A stretch of DNA of 64,000 nt from Ruania alba. GTDB taxonomy: Bacteria > Actinomycetota > Actinomycetes > Actinomycetales > Beutenbergiaceae. This document shows positions 40,276 through 48,871 of this stretch, one piece after another. The position numbers and the translations under genes are program-made. Every line of letters starts with the position of its first letter. The first letter of the stretch is position 1. Under the pieces are notes generated by a model that was not told the origin of the DNA, did no database searches, and saw nothing but the letters and a program-made list of their open reading frames with translations. The stretch spans positions 1,336,387 through 1,400,386 of the forward strand of contig NZ_FNTX01000001.1 of assembly GCF_900105765.1 (NCBI RefSeq). The letters run 5' to 3'.

Positions 40276-42003
40276 CTACGTGCCTAGCCTGGCAAGGAAC
40301 CGCAGCTCCTGGAGAACCTGGGTGACGCCGTCGGCCATGGTGGCAACAGATCGCCGGGTGGCCTCGTAGGCGGTGCCCCGCTCGCCCTGGAGGTAGACCT
40401 CCCACCCGTTCTCGGTCCAGTGGAGCACGACCATGTCCACGTTCTGGTACCTCACCCAGTCCCGGTTCAGCAGCCTTCCCTCGCGGTCGCGGATGAGCGG
40501 GGTGGGCAGGCCCTCGCGGAGGATCACCCGATGAAGCTCCTCCAAGGCGGCCGTCTCCTCGCTCTCCGACAGCGGTACCCACTTCCACCACGTGTAGTGG
40601 TACTCGCCCTGCTCCACTTCGAATCGGCGACCGCAGGCCGTGCACGCACAGATGCGGTCGGGCACCCAGTCCTTGCGCGGCACCTCTCCCTCGATGCGGA
40701 TGTGCCCGCGACCGGCCTCCTTGGCCGGATCGTAGAAAGGCAGCCGCAGCGTGTACGCGACGCACAGGCAGGTGCCGTCCCGGAACAGCCGCAGGCGCTG
40801 CAGCGCGTGCTCCAGCGAACTGGCATTCGCGTGCAGCGCACCGCCGAGGTCGAGGCGTGAGGCGGCGCGGTCGATCGCGGACAGGCTGGTAGCCAGTGGT
40901 TCGAGCACGGCCGGATCGCGGGTCGCGACGATCTCCCACACCGCGTGCAGCACCCGGGCGCGTTCGCGGGAGAGGAGGTCCGCGAGCAGCGGCGTCGCGG
41001 CCGCACGTTTCCAGACGTCCTCGGTACCGAGCGCCGCCTCGCCCTTCTCGAGCAGATCGTGCGGCGTCAGGCCCTCAGCCTGCGCCGGTGGGCCGGGCCT
41101 GCCTGCGGGAACGGCCACCCCCAAGTCGCGGCAGGCCAGTGCCAGCCTCGCGTATCCGGCGTCGGGGCTGGTCTCCTTGGCATACCAGGCGCACAATGCC
41201 TGGGAGAGGGTACGTCCCGGGATCACGTCGAAACCACGGTCCGCGGCGAAGGTGACGATGGGAGCCTCGTCCCGCAGGGTTCTTCCTGGGCCGAGCCAGT
41301 AGCCGAACGCCCGACCATCCTGTTCAGCGACCCAGTCGATCATGTCGGCCACCTGGAGAATCGCCTCACGGCGGATCATTGCCTCAACGTCGTCGGCGCC
41401 CACCAGCACGTCGCCACCAAGTGCTTTAGGATCCTCACCACGATCCAGCATGCGGAAGCCAGTGGGCCAAGGGGCCGCCCCTCCGCTCTGTTGCAACTGA
41501 CGCCAGCGGACAAGATCAGCCGGTGGCCCGTCCAAGCAGGGCAACGGCAGCACTATCAGAGCAGCGGCGCCGTCGGCACCGGCGGGCGCTGTCGCACTGG
41601 TATCGACCAGGAGGATCGCGAAGGCCCCGGTCCGCCACCACAGGGCTCGTTCGGCCCCCACGGCTTGCACCAGCCGCGCCGGTACTGCTCGAGGGTCGTA
41701 TCCGTCGCTCTCCAGCAGCTCGCTGGGATAGGGGGAGCAACCGAAGTCGCGGCGCGGTCCCCACCGGCGGTCCGCGGCCTCGGCGAGGGGCATGGTCAGC
41801 GCGGCCAGGGCTGCTTGGTCCGAGGTGGCGCCCAACGGGATTGCGTGCGCCATCCGCAAGGACTGACCGTCGATCCCATCGATGCGCCACTCGTCGCCGT
41901 CATCGGAGAACGGGCGCTCTAACGTCTTCTCCACCACATCGAGAATCACCTCGGGGGTGGAGTCGACGATCTCGTCCTCACCGTCGCTCGGCGGCTCGTT
42001 CAT
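40276..42003 (-). CDS. Unrecognised 575-residue protein
   Basis: This soluble protein has an acidic N-terminus (MNEPPSDGEDEIVDSTPE), no signal peptide and no clear membrane helix. A possible zinc site, RICACTACGRRFEVEQGEYHYTWWKW (quoted here in parts: RICACTACGRRF and EYHYTWWKW), lies near residue 455. The last 110 residues (RLLNRDWVRYQNVDMVVLHW, NGWEVYLQGERGTAYEATRR) look like a separate alpha-beta domain. I do not know any family for it. It stands alone between tRNA-Val and a RibD_C gene in a stretch without core genes, so it may be an accessory gene. The start is ATG 42003. Confidence 0.7.
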   Translation of the reverse strand: MNEPPSDGEDEIVDSTPEVILDVVEKTLERPFSDDGDEWRIDGIDGQSLRMAHAIPLGATSDQAALAALTMPLAEAADRRWGPRRDFGCSPYPSELLESDGYDPRAVPARLVQAVGAERALWWRTGAFAILLVDTSATAPAGADGAAALIVLPLPCLDGPPADLVRWRQLQQSGGAAPWPTGFRMLDRGEDPKALGGDVLVGADDVEAMIRREAILQVADMIDWVAEQDGRAFGYWLGPGRTLRDEAPIVTFAADRGFDVIPGRTLSQALCAWYAKETSPDAGYARLALACRDLGVAVPAGRPGPPAQAEGLTPHDLLEKGEAALGTEDVWKRAAATPLLADLLSRERARVLHAVWEIVATRDPAVLEPLATSLSAIDRAASRLDLGGALHANASSLEHALQRLRLFRDGTCLCVAYTLRLPFYDPAKEAGRGHIRIEGEVPRKDWVPDRICACTACGRRFEVEQGEYHYTWWKWVPLSESEETAALEELHRVILREGLPTPLIRDREGRLLNRDWVRYQNVDMVVLHWTENGWEVYLQGERGTAYEATRRSVATMADGVTQVLQELRFLARLGT

Positions 42004-42136
42004 TCACTGGTCCTTCCGGTTCCATCGCTGGCCATGACGGCCAGCGGCGAACTAAGCGCCCACATCGGCTCTTCAGCCACGGCAGGGCCTCAGGAGATCG
42101 ATTGTGAGGCGTCCGGACCAGAGTAGGACGCTCAGG

Positions 42137-42736
42137 TCAGGGCCCCGTCTCCACGGGTTTGAGATCCTGGAGTCGCCGGTAACGCATCAGCAGGACACCA
42201 GCGGGATACGCCTTCGGTGGCTCGACAAGCTCGAACAGGGTCGGTGCCGTGCCGTCCGGGAACAACCTCTTTCCGCGTCCGATCACGATGGGGCAGACCC
42301 AGAGGTTCACCTGGTCGACCACGCCTTCGGCCCACAGAGTGTGCAGCAGGTTCGCGCTGCCCCAGGTGTGGATCTGTTGATGCCGCTCGCGTAGGTCATG
42401 AACCTGGGCCACCACATCGGCCACCAGTGTGCTGGTGGCCCAGGACAGTTCTGGTGTGCCGCGAGAGGCGACGTACTTGGGAATCCGGTCGAAGGCCTGG
42501 CCGATCGGGTCGGTCTTGCCGGGCCAGTACGCGCGGAAGATGTCGTAGGTGATCCGGCCCAGCAACAGTGCATCGGATGTCTGGACATCGGCGACCACTT
42601 GGGCACCCGACTCCGGGTCACCGAACGGGCGCTCCCATCCGGCGTAGGGGAAGTCTCCGTCTTGCACGGTGGGTCCACCGTTGGCTTGGATCACCCCGTC
42701 GAGCGTGATGTTCATGTTCACGTGCAGTTCGCCCAT
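42137..42736 (-). CDS. RibD C-terminal/DHFR-like domain protein
   Basis: This 199-residue protein belongs to the stand-alone RibD_C family of NADPH-dependent reductases related to dihydrofolate reductase. It has the N-terminal HVNMNITLDGVIQANGG, the cofactor stretch SDALLLGRITYDIFRAYWPG and the C-terminal IHTWGSANLLHTLWAEGVVDQ followed by VIGRGKRLFP. The natural substrate of these proteins is usually unknown. ATG 42736 is preceded by AAGGAGACGGTCACC, which settles the start; the frame runs about 500 bases further upstream without coding character. Confidence 0.87.
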   Translation of the reverse strand: MGELHVNMNITLDGVIQANGGPTVQDGDFPYAGWERPFGDPESGAQVVADVQTSDALLLGRITYDIFRAYWPGKTDPIGQAFDRIPKYVASRGTPELSWATSTLVADVVAQVHDLRERHQQIHTWGSANLLHTLWAEGVVDQVNLWVCPIVIGRGKRLFPDGTAPTLFELVEPPKAYPAGVLLMRYRRLQDLKPVETGP

Positions 42737-42957
42737 GGTGACCGTCTCCTTGCGCCTCGATTGGAGATTCGGGTCCAGTGTCGTTCCGGTGCGACGCCTA
42801 CGCACGTGCTGCGGTGGTTCGATGAACGTCTTCGGTGATGCCTCGTCACGATCGGCGGGTGGAGCGACGTCGACTGCCGGTGGATCGCCGCGCGCGCATC
42901 CGGACATGCCGGTGGCCCCGTCGACGGGTGGTGTCGGCGGGGTTCGGGGCGGGGTGG

Positions 42958-44628
42958 TCAGTCTGGTGGTGGGTCGGTGTGGCCGGGCGAGTTTAGGCGC
43001 GGTGGATCCGTGACCGTTTCGCTGCGTGGCTGGTCGTGCCTGCTTTCGGGCGGACTGCCGCCACGAGGGCTGCTCCGCCCGTTTCGCGCCCCCACGCTGG
43101 TGCCGGCGGTGGGAATGGGGTAGGTGCCGGTGGGCGTGACCAGGTAATGCGCACCATCGGGTGCGGCCCAGTGATAGACGCCGGGGGTGATCATGGAATA
43201 TGACCACCCGGCGTGGGTTTTTGCCCGGTGGTGACGGCGGCACAAGGCGGCCATATTCACCGAACTGGTTCGGCCGCCGCGGTCGTAGGGAACACTATGA
43301 TCCTGATCGGCAGAACGTGCGCTGCGATTGCAGTAGGGGAACCGGCACTGGCCGTCGCGGAGAATGATCTGTTCGCGCAGTGTCGGACTGGCTTCATACG
43401 TGGACGCGGAGGTGAATCCGGCGAGATCGATGACGGGACGGACCAGTATTCGGCCGGCAGTGGAACACCATTGACGGATCTGTTCTTTGGTGACCGGTGA
43501 GTTGGTGTTTTCGCACCGGCCCACGATCCCGGAGCCGTTCCCGGCGCCGTCCGCCCCTGGACCGGTGTGGTTGTTGAGGGCGTCGGCGGGCAGGTGGAGG
43601 TAGAGCATCACGGTCCGACCCATCCCACCAGTAGCACCAGTCGCCCCCTCGATGCTGGGGCTGGTCGTGGCGGTGCCGCCGGTCGTTCCGCCAGCCGGGG
43701 CCTCACCCCCGGTCGAACCTCCGTCCGGGCCCGTCACTGCGTCGCCGCTGCTGGTGCTGGTGTCGGGGATGGGCAGTGTGGTGTGTCCGCGGGCGAGGTC
43801 ACCGATGGCGATGGAGCGGCGCACGTCCTCGCTGGTGCCGGGAAGGAACCCTGCCAGCACCCGGGCCTGGTCGGACACCGCAGCCTCGAGATCCAACGCG
43901 TCGGTGAGGTCGAGGCCGCCCTCGACCCGCACCACCGACCCCACACCCAATCCCAGTCCCGGTCCCGCGGTGGTGCCTGCCTCATCGAGACGGATGTCGA
44001 AGTGGCGCCCCTCCAACGCTGCTTGTTCGTCCTTGGCGGCCTGTTCGGGATCAAACGTGGCCATCGCCGCACTCACGGTCCGCTCAATCTGCGCCACCGT
44101 GCAGGACCCGATCGTCCACGCCACCTGCGCATCCACCCACGCCGCACCCGCGAACGGGAGCCTCTTGCTCATCCGAGTCACTGCCCGGGCCCGGTAGATG
44201 CTGACCTGCCCGGCCCGTACCCGGGACCATAACTGGGGTAGCCGGTAGGCGAGCTCGACCACCACACCCACATAGGCCAGGGCTGCTTCGTTCGACTGCC
44301 CCAACGCAGTCGCCAACCGGGTGAACTCCAGATCCGAGACCAACGGGGCACCATCCCCGGCCAGGCGCATCGGCTGCGCAGTTCCCGGCAGGCCCGCGTG
44401 CTCATCCGGAACCGGCATGCCCGCGTGTTCGTCCGGGTCGAACACTGGCCCACCAGCCGTGCCATTCATGGTGGCCGGGTCGATCGCCCGCTCACCCACC
44501 CAGGCGATCACCAGCTCAGCACGCTCGACATCGACCGCCCGAGCCGTGGTGACGTTCTCCCGCAGGGCAGCCAGCACCGCATTCCCGGCCGGGGCCGAGA
44601 ATGCGGAACCAGTGGCTGTCGAGGTCAT
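42958..44628 (-). CDS. DUF222 domain protein with C-terminal HNH endonuclease motif
   Basis: This 556-residue protein is of the actinobacterial 13E12/REP type. The N-terminal DUF222 region spans about residues 20-260 (LVSDLEFTRLATALGQSNEAA, VYRARAVTRMSKRLPF-like helix in SIYRARAVTRMSKRLPF). A Gly/Thr-rich linker follows. The HNH motif is DGQCRFPYCNRSARSADQDH, then DRGGRTSSVNMAALCRRHHR. Such genes are multicopy in many actinobacteria and may be mobile or selfish nucleases. ATG 44628 has GGGAGAA upstream. A decayed copy of its 5' end lies 206 bases upstream. Confidence 0.87.
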   Translation of the reverse strand: MTSTATGSAFSAPAGNAVLAALRENVTTARAVDVERAELVIAWVGERAIDPATMNGTAGGPVFDPDEHAGMPVPDEHAGLPGTAQPMRLAGDGAPLVSDLEFTRLATALGQSNEAALAYVGVVVELAYRLPQLWSRVRAGQVSIYRARAVTRMSKRLPFAGAAWVDAQVAWTIGSCTVAQIERTVSAAMATFDPEQAAKDEQAALEGRHFDIRLDEAGTTAGPGLGLGVGSVVRVEGGLDLTDALDLEAAVSDQARVLAGFLPGTSEDVRRSIAIGDLARGHTTLPIPDTSTSSGDAVTGPDGGSTGGEAPAGGTTGGTATTSPSIEGATGATGGMGRTVMLYLHLPADALNNHTGPGADGAGNGSGIVGRCENTNSPVTKEQIRQWCSTAGRILVRPVIDLAGFTSASTYEASPTLREQIILRDGQCRFPYCNRSARSADQDHSVPYDRGGRTSSVNMAALCRRHHRAKTHAGWSYSMITPGVYHWAAPDGAHYLVTPTGTYPIPTAGTSVGARNGRSSPRGGSPPESRHDQPRSETVTDPPRLNSPGHTDPPPD

Positions 44629-45089
44629 GTCTTTATTCTCCCAGAAGGCACCGACAATGCGCCGGACAGCATCGGCACCTGTGGAAAACTCTCGCATTGA
44701 CCGGCACATGGACCAGACGCCCCTGAAATGTCGATGTGGGATCGGTCAATTCGCAACACAGGAACGCCTGGCCGCACCATTGCCACCCACGTCCCAGCCG
44801 GGGCCGAGAGTGCGCAATCGGTAGGTGTCCTCATACTCGAATCCTCCCAGCGAGGTGTGACATTCGACCGTGAGAATCGACACGCAGGAACATCCCACCG
44901 CGGCAACCGGAGTGCCGGATAGCGGTCGAGTTGTGCGCCGAGGGGCCCCCATCGGACGGGCGTCCATGCCGCGTCGTTGCTCAGATGCCACGTGGTGGCC
45001 CTGGTTCACGCCTCATCGCGCCGGTGCGAGGTGTTCTGCGCCGGAGTAGCGTGATGTTCGTTCTGAGCGACCGGGTGGTGGGGCAGGCG
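44629..45089. other. 461-base stretch with no intact gene
   Basis: The region between the DUF222-HNH start and the VOC gene has no intact gene. It contains the remnant of a second DUF222 5' end (44785-44850). The rest shows no coding pattern or clear hairpin. Confidence 0.6.
44785..44850 (-). pseudogene. Remnant of a second DUF222 gene 5' end
   Basis: On the minus strand, ATG 44834 opens MRTPTDCALSAPAGTWVAMV, which mirrors MTSTATGSAFSAPAGNAVLA at the start of the intact gene. The DNA match includes the upstream CTCCCAG, at the same 206-base offset as the two ATGs. After about 20 codons similarity is lost. It is a truncated duplicate or deletion scar. Confidence 0.6.
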
Positions 45090-45473
45090 ATGAGTGGGAT
45101 CCAGATCAAGCATCAGGTCGTGGTGTTCGACGCAGCCGACCTGCACGCCGAGAGCACGTTCTGGGCAGGCGTCCTCGGCGGGACGGTGGACGTCGACGAT
45201 GACTGGCACATGGTGATGGTCGACGGCGTGCCACGAGTGGGAGTTCAGCTGGCCCCCGAGCATGTGCCGCCGCGATGGCCGGACGGATCCCCGCCTCAGC
45301 AGATCCACCTCGATCTGTGGGTGGAGGATCTCCCGACAGCGCACGCCCATGTCTTGGAACTCGGTGCGGAGGTTCTGCAACGAGCGGAGGACACCGGCGA
45401 ACCGGACCGGTTCCAGGTGTACACCGACCCGGCCGGTCATCCGTTCTGCCTGTGCTGGACGGTGCACGACTGA
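45090..45473 (+). CDS. Glyoxalase/VOC-family protein
   Basis: This 127-residue protein has two beta-alpha-beta-beta-beta modules. The first is around HQVVVFDAADLHAESTFWAGVLGG, and the second has IHLDLWVEDLPTAHAHVLELGAEVL and VYTDPAGHPFCLCW. This fits the VOC superfamily of dioxygenases and resistance proteins, in the glyoxalase-like group common in actinobacteria. The substrate is unknown. ATG 45090 (MSGIQIKH) is chosen over ATG 45054. Confidence 0.82.
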   Translation: MSGIQIKHQVVVFDAADLHAESTFWAGVLGGTVDVDDDWHMVMVDGVPRVGVQLAPEHVPPRWPDGSPPQQIHLDLWVEDLPTAHAHVLELGAEVLQRAEDTGEPDRFQVYTDPAGHPFCLCWTVHD

Positions 45474-45602
45474 GTACGACGCCCAGCGCTGGTGACCGAG
45501 GCTCTCCTCGAGATCGACGACTACTGGCAGGTGCGGACGTCCTGCTCGCTACTGAGTCGTCGCTGCTCAACCTGGCACGGCCCCGCGCGGTAGGTTCGGC
45601 AC

Positions 45603-46760
45603 ATGGAAGCACCGCTACATCTGCGAGACGTGATCGAGCTGCTGGAGCGTCGCTACCCGCCCTCCACCGCAGAGGCATGGGACGCCGTCGGGCTGGTCAC
45701 CGGTGAGCTGGGCGCGCCGGTGCAACGGGTGCTATTCGCGGTGGATCCCACCGAAGAGGTCGTGGCCGAAGCGGCCGCGGCCGGGGCGGACCTGCTCGTG
45801 ACCCATCACCCGCTGTTGCTGCGACCGGTCAGCTCGGTCGCCGCCACGACGGCGAAAGGGCGCGTGGTGCACACCCTGATCAGTGAGGGCATCGCCCTGT
45901 ACGTGGCACACACGAATGCCGATATCGCTGCCGGAGGTGTCAACGACGCCCTGGCCGATGCGCTGGAGCTGGTCGAGACCCGACCGCTGGTGCCCGCACC
46001 CGGTCGTGACCTCGACGTCCTCGTCGTCTACGTACCCGAGGACGACGCCGAATCGCTCACAGAAGTGTTGGCATCGGCAGGAGCCGGCGCCGTCGGCGAC
46101 TACACCGGCTGTGCCTGGTCGGTCACGGGCACCGGGGAGTTCACGCCACGACCCGGAGCAACGCCGGCCATCGGGGCAGTCGGCACCCATGAACGACTGG
46201 CCGAACGGCGCCTGGAGATGGTGGTTCCACCAGGGTTGCGGGACCGAGTCACCGCAGCCCTTCGACAGGCGCACCCGTACGAAGAGCCTGCGTTCTCATT
46301 CCTGGCCACCCACCCGCCGTCGTCGTCTGTGGGCAGCGGTCGCCTCGGACGGCTCGAGGAACCGGTCACCTTCGGTGAGTTCGCAGCCCGGGTGGCTGCC
46401 GCCCTGCCCGCCACTGCTCACGGCATCCGCGCCTCGGGGGACAGCAGTGCCATCGTCGAGACCATCGCGGTCAGCGGCGGTTCGGGCGATGCGTACCTCG
46501 ATGCTGCGCACCGGTCGGGAGCCGACGTGTACGTCACCGCGGACCTGCGCCACCACCGCGCGTCGGACGCCCGCGCCGAGGAGGCGGCACCGTTCCTGAT
46601 CGACGCCGCCCACTGGGCCACCGAGTGGCCATGGCTACCCATGGCTGCCCGAGCCCTGGACACCGACTGCGACGGTCGGGTGGAGACCATCGTCAGCACC
46701 CGAGTGACCGACCCGTGGACCCTTAGGCTGGGAACAGCCGACACCGGAGGAAATCTGTGA
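45603..46760 (+). CDS. Nif3-like dinuclear metal centre protein
   Basis: This 385-residue protein belongs to the NIF3/YbgI family. Metal-ligand histidines and acidic residues lie in LLVTHHPLLLRP, YVAHTNADIAAGGVNDALAD and, in the C-terminal half, DLRHHRASDARA and LIDAAHWATEWPW. The middle insertion (residues about 130-230) is the PII-like domain of longer members. The reaction is not established; GTP cyclohydrolase-like activity has been suggested for the family. It is coupled to the next gene by a GTGA overlap. Confidence 0.9.
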   Translation: MEAPLHLRDVIELLERRYPPSTAEAWDAVGLVTGELGAPVQRVLFAVDPTEEVVAEAAAAGADLLVTHHPLLLRPVSSVAATTAKGRVVHTLISEGIALYVAHTNADIAAGGVNDALADALELVETRPLVPAPGRDLDVLVVYVPEDDAESLTEVLASAGAGAVGDYTGCAWSVTGTGEFTPRPGATPAIGAVGTHERLAERRLEMVVPPGLRDRVTAALRQAHPYEEPAFSFLATHPPSSSVGSGRLGRLEEPVTFGEFAARVAAALPATAHGIRASGDSSAIVETIAVSGGSGDAYLDAAHRSGADVYVTADLRHHRASDARAEEAAPFLIDAAHWATEWPWLPMAARALDTDCDGRVETIVSTRVTDPWTLRLGTADTGGNL

Positions 46761-47488
46761 CTACCGCCCCCGCCGCTGATCAGCGCCGACTTCTTGACGT
46801 CCAGGCGCTCGACACGCGACTCGCGCAGCTGGCCCACCAGCGCAAAGCGCACCCGACCCTGACCACGCTCGCCGAACTGACCGGGCGCGCCGAAGACCTC
46901 GGCCGTGCCAAGACCGCCACCGACACCCTCGTCTCCGACATCCGCCGCGAGCTGCGCAAGGCGGAGGCCGATGTCGAGCAGGTGGAGCTCCGGGCGGCAC
47001 GCGACCGGCAACGTCTGGAGTCCGGGGCCGGCTCGGCCAAGGACATGCAGGCGCTCAGCCACGAGCTGGAGACGCTCGCCAAGCGTCAGTCGGACCTGGA
47101 GGAGGTGGAGCTGGAGGTGATGGAGCGTCTGGAAGCAGCAGAGCGGGATGCAGCAGCCATCGACGAGCAGCTTGACGCCCTGGAGGCCGACACCACCCGG
47201 GTGGAGTCCGAGCGCGACACCGCATTCGCCGACCTGGACGCCGAGATCGCTGACGTCACGCACAAGCGTGCCGTGGCCGCCGAGGGGATTGACGCCACCT
47301 TGATGGCGCTGTACGAGCGCGTGCGCACCCAGTCCGGGGGACTGGCGGCGGTCGCCCTGCAGGGAGAGGCCACCGTGGGCGTCCAACTCAGCCTCAGCCT
47401 CACCGAGAAGGCCGCCATCGCCGCCGCCGCCGAGGACGAGGTGATCCGTAGCGAGGACTACGGCTACATCCTCGTCCGGCTGCCGTGA
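46757..47488 (+). CDS. Coiled-coil protein of the C4 zinc-ribbon family, cysteines lost
   Basis: This 243-residue protein has a long coiled coil over residues 5-185 (ELRKAEADVEQVELRAARDR, LETLAKRQSDLEEVELEVME). It ends in the zinc-ribbon position of the family that usually follows Nif3 genes, with the hallmark DEVIRSEDYGYILVR. Normal members have two CxxC pairs there; this one has none and the whole protein has no cysteine. The usual VVRCEECGRILVR has become VIRSEDYGYILVR. Zinc binding is therefore absent. The start is GTG 46757 and both ends overlap neighbours (GTGA). The role of the family is unclear. Confidence 0.85.
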   Translation: MTTAPAADQRRLLDVQALDTRLAQLAHQRKAHPTLTTLAELTGRAEDLGRAKTATDTLVSDIRRELRKAEADVEQVELRAARDRQRLESGAGSAKDMQALSHELETLAKRQSDLEEVELEVMERLEAAERDAAAIDEQLDALEADTTRVESERDTAFADLDAEIADVTHKRAVAAEGIDATLMALYERVRTQSGGLAAVALQGEATVGVQLSLSLTEKAAIAAAAEDEVIRSEDYGYILVRLP

Positions 47489-48144
47489 CCGCCGGCCAGA
47501 CCGAGGTTCTCACCGCCGTCCTGGTGCGCCATGGTGAGACCCCGCTGACCCCGCACGGCGCCTACTCCGGTTCCGGGGTGCCCGGGCCGTCCCTGACCGA
47601 GCTCGGGCAAGCACAGGTCGCCGGGGCTGCTCGACTCGTGGCGGGCGTTGGTCAGGCGCACTACCCAGACCTCCCCGCGCCGTCGGCGCTCATCGCCTCA
47701 CCCATGGTGCGCACCCAGGAGACGGCAGCAGCCGTGGCCGAGGCGACTGGACTGAGCGTCGATACCGATGCCCGCGCCCGCGAGTGCGACTTCGGCGACT
47801 GGGAGGGCCTCCTCCCCGCCGAGATCGATGCCCGGTGGCCGGGTGAACGCCAGGTGTGGCACACCGATGGCATGATCGCCGCACCGGGCGGCGGGGAGTC
47901 CACCGCCGACGTGGGTGAGCGCACCACGGAACTCCTGACCGACCTTCGGGCTCAGTATGCGGGGCGGACCGTACTCGTCGTGGCGCACGCGGTGAGCATC
48001 AGATCCATGCTCGGACGCGCCCTGCTGGCCCCGCCCGGTGGCTGGTGGAGGTTCCGCCTGCCACCCGCCTCCACCAGCGTGCTGCAGGTCCACCCCGATG
48101 GCTTCACACAGGTGCTCGCTGCCGGGCTGCCCTGCGGGGTATGA
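47485..48144 (+). CDS. Histidine phosphatase (phosphoglycerate mutase-like)
   Basis: This 219-residue enzyme has the RHG motif (AVLVRHGETPLT), the second-arm Arg in ASPMVRTQETAAA, the Glu in ARECDFGDWEGLLPAEID and the second catalytic His in TVLVVAHAVSIRSM. In many actinobacteria the gene at this place is a fusion of RNase H and acid phosphatase; here the RNase H part is absent. It overlaps the coiled-coil gene by four bases (GTGA). The substrate is not known. Confidence 0.87.
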   Translation: MTAGQTEVLTAVLVRHGETPLTPHGAYSGSGVPGPSLTELGQAQVAGAARLVAGVGQAHYPDLPAPSALIASPMVRTQETAAAVAEATGLSVDTDARARECDFGDWEGLLPAEIDARWPGERQVWHTDGMIAAPGGGESTADVGERTTELLTDLRAQYAGRTVLVVAHAVSIRSMLGRALLAPPGGWWRFRLPPASTSVLQVHPDGFTQVLAAGLPCGV

Positions 48145-48145
48145 G

Positions 48146-48871
48146 GTGGGCGAGTTCTTCGACCCGGCCAGCGATGGTCCATCTCGCCTCGAGGTGCGCA
48201 GTATCGACGGACGGCAGTTCTCGCTGCTGCGCCCGATCGGCTACCGCAGCGACGACTATCCCGAACCGTTCCAGGTGCCGGGCGACCTGACGTCCTTCCG
48301 TACCGACTTCGCCTCCGTGCCCTGGATGTTCACGTGGCTGGTGCCGCGCAGCGGGCGCTACACCCCGGCGGCGGTGCTGCACGACGCCCTGGTGGTTCCC
48401 GGGGACTACCTGGGTCCACCGGTCGATCGGGTGGAGGCGGATCGCATCTTCCGGGCGGCACTGCGCGACACCGGCACACCGGTGGTGCGCTCCTGGTTGA
48501 TGTGGGCAGCGGTGAGCATCGCGACCAAGTGGAACGCCGGAACCCACCGCGCGGCACACCGAGCGGTGGTGATCGCGTTCATCAGCGTGATCACCATCCT
48601 CGGCATCGTGGCCACCGGCGACCTGCTGGACCTGTGGTCGGTCCTTCCGTGGATGGGGGAGCACTCCTTCGGCGCCGAACTCGCCCGAGGCGCGGCCGCT
48701 GCCGTGGTGATCCCCGCCGCGCTCTCCCTGAGTTGGGGCAGGCTCGCTCTCGCCGGCACCATCACCGGGATCGCATTGGCGTTCCTGGTGCACATCACGG
48801 TGGCGATCGCGGTGGTCTTTTCGCTCTACCGAATCGTCGAACGGATCGTCAGCGGCCTGCCGGGGGACTGA
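48146..48871 (+). CDS. DUF1353 protein with C-terminal membrane segments
   Basis: The first 120 residues match the DUF1353 domain: PGDLTSFRTDFASVPWMFTWLVP, AAVLHDALVV and RVEADRIFRAALRD. Three hydrophobic helices follow (VIAFISVITILGIVATG, AAAAVVIPAALSLSW, GIALAFLVHITVAIAVVFSL). The total is 241 residues. DUF1353 is otherwise known from phage-related proteins; its function is unknown. GTG 48146 lies one base after the phosphatase stop. The 3' end overlaps yaaA by 23 bases. Confidence 0.75.
   Translation: MGEFFDPASDGPSRLEVRSIDGRQFSLLRPIGYRSDDYPEPFQVPGDLTSFRTDFASVPWMFTWLVPRSGRYTPAAVLHDALVVPGDYLGPPVDRVEADRIFRAALRDTGTPVVRSWLMWAAVSIATKWNAGTHRAAHRAVVIAFISVITILGIVATGDLLDLWSVLPWMGEHSFGAELARGAAAAVVIPAALSLSWGRLALAGTITGIALAFLVHITVAIAVVFSLYRIVERIVSGLPGD

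Noticed and set aside
42737-43243. An N-terminal extension of the RibD_C protein
   Set aside because: The extra 169 codons are low-complexity, overlap the end of the DUF222 gene, and a strong ribosome site directly precedes ATG 42736.
40129-45602. Attachment-site duplication of the tRNA-Val 3' end
   Set aside because: I looked for a second copy of GGTTCGAGTCCCTCTGGGCC downstream and saw none; no integrase gene is present.
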